A DNA stretch of 64,000 nucleotides. It comes from Brooklawnia cerclae (lineage in GTDB: Bacteria > Actinomycetota > Actinomycetes > Propionibacteriales > Propionibacteriaceae). A model generated the notes under the pieces. The model was not told where the DNA came from, ran no database searches, and saw only the letters and a program-made list of their open reading frames with translations. Location: positions 682,001-746,000 of the forward strand of contig NZ_JAAMOZ010000001.1 of the NCBI RefSeq assembly GCF_011758645.1, given 5' to 3'. Position 1 is the stretch's first letter, and every line of letters starts with the position of its first letter. Of the stretch, positions 59,349 through 64,000 are shown one piece after another. Both the position numbers and the translations under genes were made by a program.

Positions 59349-60809
59349 ATGACGTCAAGCAATACTCCCGGGTCCGACCTGGTGCCGGTGAAGTTCTCCA
59401 GGCTCACCCGCCGCGGGGTCCTCCTGGGACTCTCACTGTCACAGCTCGTGACGTTGGGTGTCGGGATCGCCACCCTGGTGTGGGCGTTCTACGCAGGCGG
59501 CGGCATCCTCATCGCGCTGACCGCACCCGTCTGGGTCCTCGCAGCGGCCCTGACCTGGATACCGCTGGCCGGACGACCGATCGTTGAATGGGTGCCCGTG
59601 GGTTTCTGGTGGATGTGGAAAACCACCGGCGGCCAACTCCTCTACCGCCGCCGCATCATCCGCCCACGCCCCGAGGGCACCCTCGCCCTACCCGGGGACA
59701 CCGCACGGCTACGCGAATACCGCGACCCCATCACCGGGGCAGGAATGATCCACGACCCAGCTGCCGCCACACTCACCGCCGTCATCTCCGTCACCCACCC
59801 AGCATTCGTCCTGCTTGACCCCGGCGAACAGGAACGACGCGTCACCTCCTGGAGCCGAGTGCTGGCTACCGTATGCCGCTCCGGGCGGGTCTCCATGCTC
59901 CAAGTCCTCGAACGCACCCTGCCGGACTCGGGCACGGGTCTCGCCGAATGGTGGTCCACCCACGGCGCCCACGACACCACCTGGGCATCGACCACCTACA
60001 GTGAGCTGATCGACCGGGCTGGACCCGCAGGCGAACGCCACGCCACCACCCTGTCGCTCTCGCTGGACATGAAGGCCGCTGCCCGGCAGATCCGCACCGC
60101 AGGTGGCGGCATCCGCGGTGGCGCCGCCGTCCTCCGCCAAGAAATGAACACCCTCGTCGCCGCCTTACGCTCCGCCGACCTGGCCCCGTCGGCGTGGCTG
60201 AGCTGCGGGCAGATCGCGGTTATCCTGCGCTCCGCCTACGACCCCGCCATCGCCGCCACCCTGGAACGTCACGGGGAACTCGGCCAGAACCTCGCCACCG
60301 CAGGACCCGTCGCCGTCAACGAATCCTGGAACCGGCTGCGCACCGACTCCGCCCACCACGCCGTCCTCTGGATCTCAGAGTGGCCGCGTTCCATGGTCTA
60401 CCCAGGATTCCTCGCACCCATCCTGCTCTCCAACGGCATCCAACGATCCTTCTCCCTCCTGTGCACACCGATGCGCTCCGACCAGGCCGCCCGCGACATC
60501 CGCAAGAAGAAGACCGAGTACATCTCCGACGCCGCGCAACGCCAGAAGATCGGGCAGATCGAGGACGCGAGCCAGACGGCCGAATACCACGACGTCCTCA
60601 AGCAAGAAGCCGACCTCACTGCAGGCCACGGCATCCTCCGCTACTCCGGCCTCATCAGCGTCTCCGCCACCACCAACGACGACCTCGACAGCGCGGTCGC
60701 AGCCATCGAACAAGCCGCCATCCAAGCCTCCTGCGAGACACGGCTCCTCGTCGGCCAGCAAGCCCAAGCCTTCACCGCCGCAGCGCTACCGCTGTGCCGG
60801 ATCGTTTGA
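59349..60809 (+). CDS. SCO6880-family conjugal transfer protein
   Basis: A 486-aa protein of the SCO6880 family, which occurs only in actinobacterial conjugation operons. Two N-terminal hydrophobic segments (VLLGLSLSQLVTLGVGIATLVWAFYAG, IALTAPVWVLAAALTWIPLAG) precede a large cytoplasmic domain (YRRRIIRPRPEGTLALPGDTARLREY, EWPRSMVYPGFLAPILLSNG, DAAQRQKIGQIEDASQTAEYHDVLKQEADLTAGHG in pieces). The protein is thought to be a component of the coupling or channel complex near VirB4. Its ATG is five bases after the VirB6-like stop. The next plus-strand gene is displaced by an antisense insertion. Confidence 0.85.
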   Translation: MTSSNTPGSDLVPVKFSRLTRRGVLLGLSLSQLVTLGVGIATLVWAFYAGGGILIALTAPVWVLAAALTWIPLAGRPIVEWVPVGFWWMWKTTGGQLLYRRRIIRPRPEGTLALPGDTARLREYRDPITGAGMIHDPAAATLTAVISVTHPAFVLLDPGEQERRVTSWSRVLATVCRSGRVSMLQVLERTLPDSGTGLAEWWSTHGAHDTTWASTTYSELIDRAGPAGERHATTLSLSLDMKAAARQIRTAGGGIRGGAAVLRQEMNTLVAALRSADLAPSAWLSCGQIAVILRSAYDPAIAATLERHGELGQNLATAGPVAVNESWNRLRTDSAHHAVLWISEWPRSMVYPGFLAPILLSNGIQRSFSLLCTPMRSDQAARDIRKKKTEYISDAAQRQKIGQIEDASQTAEYHDVLKQEADLTAGHGILRYSGLISVSATTNDDLDSAVAAIEQAAIQASCETRLLVGQQAQAFTAAALPLCRIV

Positions 60810-60812
60810 TCC

Positions 60813-61670
60813 CTATCCGACGTGAAACTCCTTTGTTTTTTCCTCTCCGCTTTCTTTCCAGTGAATCCGGATAATGTCCGGATCGCCGCCACCCATGTGA
60901 TGGAAGACATTGAGACGCCGCGTTTGCCCAGCGTGGATTGTGGTGGGCTCTTCCGCGTTCGTCAGCATCATGCTGGAGTGCTCACCGACAACCTCGAACT
61001 CGACGTCGGTGGCATCCTCAGTGCCGGAGTTGGTGATCTCGATCCAATGCCTCGTCGTGTATCTTGGCTTCCCCTTCTTGTCGTAGTCCTTGATCTCGCG
61101 TTCTTGATGGGGTTGAGCCGCTAACTTCACTCCGCGCGACGACGAACTGAGCACTGGGACGCCAAGATTGAGCTTGTCGATGTCGAACTCGATTGCCCTC
61201 CAGACCTCGTGCTCCAGTTGGCCTGAGTTGGCGAACTCACCCAAGAGACCTCTCTGGCTGATCTGCTCTCGGAACTGTCGCAAGCCTTCGAGCTGCGATG
61301 TGTCCACATCGTGTGGGAGCGGTGCCGTGGAAAAGTAGAGGTGGACAGGTTTTCCTGTGGCTAAAGACCGCTCAATCTCCTCGACTGTTCCCGAAACCGC
61401 ATCGGGTATCGGAGAGCCCAAGCGGCTGCCGAACAGGGCAATCACGATATCGGCACCGTCGACGCCTTGTTCGTTGATTTGGGCCTGTGGGTGTCCTCCG
61501 AGCAATGGCACGGAGGAGGTCTCCCAACGCCAGGGCAGCAGCACGACCTGCTTCGAGACGGTGTTGGCGTCGTTCCAGTTGTGAAGTGCTTTCTCGACGG
61601 CGTCGCGGGCATCAGTGGTGTCGGAGGGCGAAGCGATAGCAACGCGGAGTACGGAGGCTGGGAAAGTCAT
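60813..61670 (-). CDS. DUF4062/TIR-like domain protein inserted antisense in the transfer operon
   Basis: A 285-aa protein. Residues 1-120 match DUF4062, a TIR/NDRT-like alpha-beta fold: VLRVAIASPSDTTDARDAVEKALHNW, the substrate-pocket-like ADIVIALFGSRLG and SGTVEEIERSLATGKPVHLYFS. The C-terminal 100 residues look like a beta-sandwich (HWIEITNSGTEDATDVEFEVV) ending in DIIRIHWKESG. TIR-like proteins with a sensor domain often act in NAD-depleting antiphage defence. The gene is AT-richer, on the opposite strand, and only 3 bp from the SCO6880 stop, so it has been inserted into the operon. The catalytic Glu typical of TIR NADases is not certain here. Confidence 0.65.
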   Translation of the reverse strand: MTFPASVLRVAIASPSDTTDARDAVEKALHNWNDANTVSKQVVLLPWRWETSSVPLLGGHPQAQINEQGVDGADIVIALFGSRLGSPIPDAVSGTVEEIERSLATGKPVHLYFSTAPLPHDVDTSQLEGLRQFREQISQRGLLGEFANSGQLEHEVWRAIEFDIDKLNLGVPVLSSSSRGVKLAAQPHQEREIKDYDKKGKPRYTTRHWIEITNSGTEDATDVEFEVVGEHSSMMLTNAEEPTTIHAGQTRRLNVFHHMGGGDPDIIRIHWKESGEEKTKEFHVG

Positions 61671-61753
61671 ACCTCAAGCGTACGGACAGGCACCGACATC
61701 TTGTCGGGACGTCCGGCGCACCTGCCTCCCACACGACCATGAGGGAGGCTGTC

Positions 61754-62533
61754 ATGCCGACGTTCTACGATCCCGGCGCGGACGCCGGGGAAGCTTCGGA
61801 GGCGCTGCGCGGGCTTGCCCACGCCACCCGGAGCATCGAGCATCCGCAGGACATGTACTCGGTCCTCGGTGATCTTCTCTCTGGGGTGCGGTCGCTGCGG
61901 CAGGTCCTTGACCAACTCGCATCGGCTCACGCTAGCGGCCGGGAACTGGCCTTCGACGACTACGGGGATCACGCATCTGGTTCGGCCGATGCTTTGGCCG
62001 CAGCTGACGAACTCCACCAGACCGCGACCCTGATCGACCAGGCGGAGGACCGGCTCAACGTCGCGATGTCGGCAGCCGGGCGGATCGCCTGGCACACCGA
62101 ACCTGCCACCGAACAGGTACCCGTGCGTCGTTGGATCTCCGTGGTATTCCTCCAGGGTTCGGAGGCCGATGAGGTGCTCGACATGATCGACCGCGACGGC
62201 CCCGACACCGCGATGGAGCACTTGAAGAATTGGGACTACGGGGACGAAACGACCGACGCAGCGATGGAAGACGGCCACGTCTACGACCTGCCACCCGCAG
62301 GGATACTCGACCGTGAAGTCCGAGATGGGGATTACCAGATGACCTACAACCACTCCTTCGGCCACGTCGGCCTCTACCGCCTCCACACCATCGAACCAGG
62401 CGACGTTCTCGACGACGAACCCACCCGTCCGGCAACGGCTCATGCTGACGCTATGAGGATGGTGCCCGACGGGTCCTGGTTCGAACACCCGGGCGTCACC
62501 GCGGTCAAGCAGTCACGGGGGCTAGGACTGTGA
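61754..62533 (+). CDS. Uncharacterised transfer-operon protein
   Basis: A 259-aa protein with no recognised domain. The N-terminal half is helical (EASEALRGLAHATRSIEHPQDMYSVLGDLLSGVRSLRQVLDQLAS in pieces) and coiled-coil-like. The second half is acidic with RRWISVVFLQGSEADEVLDMIDRDGPDTAMEHLKNWDYG. No signal or membrane segment. The start is at 61754; its stop overlaps the VirB4 start (GTGA), so it is coupled to the ATPase. A role as ATPase partner or DNA-processing adaptor is inferred only from position. Confidence 0.6.
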   Translation: MPTFYDPGADAGEASEALRGLAHATRSIEHPQDMYSVLGDLLSGVRSLRQVLDQLASAHASGRELAFDDYGDHASGSADALAAADELHQTATLIDQAEDRLNVAMSAAGRIAWHTEPATEQVPVRRWISVVFLQGSEADEVLDMIDRDGPDTAMEHLKNWDYGDETTDAAMEDGHVYDLPPAGILDREVRDGDYQMTYNHSFGHVGLYRLHTIEPGDVLDDEPTRPATAHADAMRMVPDGSWFEHPGVTAVKQSRGLGL

Positions 62534-64000
62534 CCGGCGAAGAACCCGAGACCCTCCACACGGCAGTGCTCGTTGCCCCAGCCAAGGAACGACGACGTCT
62601 GCGCAAACAGCGCCGTCAGGCTGCGGCCAGGCTCCAGGCCGAACAGCGAGCCGCCGAACGCAAGGCGGCCCGTACGAAGGCCGACGCGGAGCGCGCCGAG
62701 CGGAAAGCGACCACGTACCTGCCTGCCGCAGGTGAGCCCGGGCCCGCTCAGTTGCGTTCACCCGGCAAGTTCCGGCTCCCACACCATCAGGACACATCCG
62801 CCACCCTGGCCGGGGCCTACCCGTTCCTAGCCGAAGGCGGTCTGGGCTCCGATGGCGTCTTCGTTGGGCAGGACCTCTACTCGGGAGGCAGCTTCGTGTA
62901 CGACCCGTGGGTGCTCTACGCCCGCGGCATCATCACCGCCCCCAACCTGGTGCTCGCGGGCATCGTCGGCTCCGGCAAGTCATCGCTGGCCAAGAGCCTC
63001 TACACCCGCTCACTCCCGTTCGGGCGCCGCGTCTACGTGCCCGGGGACCCAAAAGGCGAACACACCGCCGTCGCCGAAGCCGTCGGCGGCCGGGCCATCA
63101 TCCTCGGACACGGCATGTCGACCCGACTCAACCCGCTGGATGAGGGATACCGGCCCTCCGGCATGGACGATGTCGAATGGGCCTCCACCATCGCATCCCG
63201 CCGCCGCGACCTCATCGGGGCCCTCGCAGAAACCGTGCTCACCCGGCCCCTGTCGCCGTTGGAGCACACCGCCATCGACACTGCCCTGACCGAGACGGTG
63301 CGCGGCAATGACGTGCCGATCCTGCCCATGGTCGTCGACCACATCCTCAAACCCAGCAAGTCAGCAGATCCGGATGGGCGGCTTGCCGAGGACGGGCGCC
63401 TCGTCGGCCACGCCCTACGCCGACTGGTCGCAGGCGATCTGGCCGGACTCTTCGACGGCCCCTCAACCGTCACCTTCGACCCCACGCTGCCGATGATCTC
63501 CCTCGACCTGTCCCGGGTCGCCGAGAACTCCACGTTGATCTCCGTGCTGATGACCTGCTCCAGCGCGTGGATGGAGTCCGCCCTGCTGGACCCGGCCGGT
63601 GGGCAACGGTGGTGCATCTACGACGAGGCCTGGCGCCTCATGTCCCACCCCGCCCTCTTGAAGCGCATGGACGCCCACTGGCGGCTCGCCCGCCACTACG
63701 GCATCGCCAACATGCTGATCTTCCACAAACTCACCGACCTCGAAAACGTCGGCGACCAAGGCTCCGCCATGCGATCCCTCGCCAACAGCCTCCTGGCCAA
63801 TGCGGAGACCCGGATCATCTACCGGCAAGAATCAGATCAGCTCGGAACCACAGCCCGCACCCTTGGGCTGACCGGCACGGAGCAGAAACTCCTGCCCGGC
63901 CTCGGCGTCGGTCAAGGCCTCTGGCGCATCAAAGACCGGTCCTTCGTCTGCCAGCACCAGCTCCACCCCGACGAACTCGCCCTCTTCGACACCACCACCC
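62530..64000 (+). CDS. VirB4-like conjugation ATPase (3' truncated by window edge)
   Basis: The frame is open to the end of the window (490 codons seen). The first 65 residues are very basic and charged (RRRLRKQRRQ, ERKAARTKADAERAERKA), a likely coiled coil or DNA-binding tail. The ATPase shows Walker A GIVGSGKSSLA near 144-154, DPKGEHTA near 173, and Walker B RWCIYDEAWRLM near residue 358. These fit the VirB4/TraC family that powers channel assembly. The GTG start overlaps the preceding stop. Further transfer genes, probably the VirD4-type coupling protein, are expected beyond the window. Confidence 0.88.
   Translation, partial: MTGEEPETLHTAVLVAPAKERRRLRKQRRQAAARLQAEQRAAERKAARTKADAERAERKATTYLPAAGEPGPAQLRSPGKFRLPHHQDTSATLAGAYPFLAEGGLGSDGVFVGQDLYSGGSFVYDPWVLYARGIITAPNLVLAGIVGSGKSSLAKSLYTRSLPFGRRVYVPGDPKGEHTAVAEAVGGRAIILGHGMSTRLNPLDEGYRPSGMDDVEWASTIASRRRDLIGALAETVLTRPLSPLEHTAIDTALTETVRGNDVPILPMVVDHILKPSKSADPDGRLAEDGRLVGHALRRLVAGDLAGLFDGPSTVTFDPTLPMISLDLSRVAENSTLISVLMTCSSAWMESALLDPAGGQRWCIYDEAWRLMSHPALLKRMDAHWRLARHYGIANMLIFHKLTDLENVGDQGSAMRSLANSLLANAETRIIYRQESDQLGTTARTLGLTGTEQKLLPGLGVGQGLWRIKDRSFVCQHQLHPDELALFDTTT

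Larger units (their letters stand above)
33840..64000. mobile_element. Integrative and conjugative element (partial; right end outside the window)
   Basis: A MobF relaxase, ArdC, primase-polymerase, ParB, and an SCO6880/SCO6881/VirB4-type secretion operon form an actinobacterial conjugative element. No integrase or attachment site is visible, and the transfer operon runs off the window, so neither end is fixed. The left boundary lies somewhere between 27753 and 33840; the defence cluster at 28428-33855 may belong to it. Confidence 0.8.

Noticed and set aside
27753-64000. CRISPR array or cas genes in the accessory region
   Set aside because: No regularly spaced direct repeats and no Cas motifs were seen. 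Repeats found are inverted and single.

Overview
The window is GC-rich DNA from an actinobacterium. It carries the MurT/GatD lipid II amidation pair, DtxR/IdeR-type iron boxes, GTG starts with ATGA/GTGA gene overlaps, and an SCO6880/SCO6881-type conjugation module. A Propionibacteriaceae-like host is plausible, but the sequence alone does not fix the family. No rRNA genes or CRISPR array were seen; there are two tRNAs.

Positions 1-17171 look like ordinary chromosome. The rdgB (cut by the window edge)-thyA-folA-maoC-dinB run is followed, on the other strand, by a five-gene ribose-type sugar ABC operon with an SMP-30 lactonase. Next come a DUF1801 gene, a small MITE-like palindrome, an ornithine cyclodeaminase homologue, tRNA-Leu(UAG), a peroxiredoxin, a DUF3618 protein, a GroES-like protein, tRNA-Lys(CUU), a YjbR protein, a VOC-GNAT fusion, a membrane protein and gatD-murT.

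Positions 17328-27752 are a probable iron/metallophore uptake locus. A nickel/opine/peptide-type importer (substrate-binding lipoprotein, two permeases, fused double ATPase) runs leftward. A TetR regulator, two exporter-fold ABC half-transporters (IrtAB/YbtPQ-like) and an MFS protein run rightward. The two structural operons share a 33-bp promoter block that contains an iron box.

Positions 27956-64000 are accessory DNA dominated by a conjugative element whose right end lies outside the window. The left part holds a recombinase-type HTH remnant and a four-gene cluster: unknown protein, XRE-ImmA protease, DUF2188, and a large SF2 helicase with a nuclease-like C-terminus. A MobF relaxase follows, whose Shine-Dalgarno sequence lies inside a hairpin. 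A tightly packed six-gene leftward operon at 37978-48386 is the most interesting object: HTH regulator, SNF2 helicase, DUF4391, type III-like Mod, type III-like Res and a HEPN (ApeA-like) protein. I read it as a composite anti-phage system. From 48521 rightward is the transfer operon: AraC regulator, ArdC antirestriction protein, primase-polymerase, DUF2637, ParB, VirB8/TcpC-like protein, a multi-domain peptidoglycan hydrolase, two DUF6112 proteins, a VirB6-like protein, SCO6880, and a VirB4-like ATPase cut by the window end. It is interrupted by an antisense DUF4062 (TIR-like) gene.

The accessory part therefore combines self-transfer, antirestriction for entry into new hosts, and up to three candidate defence cargos.
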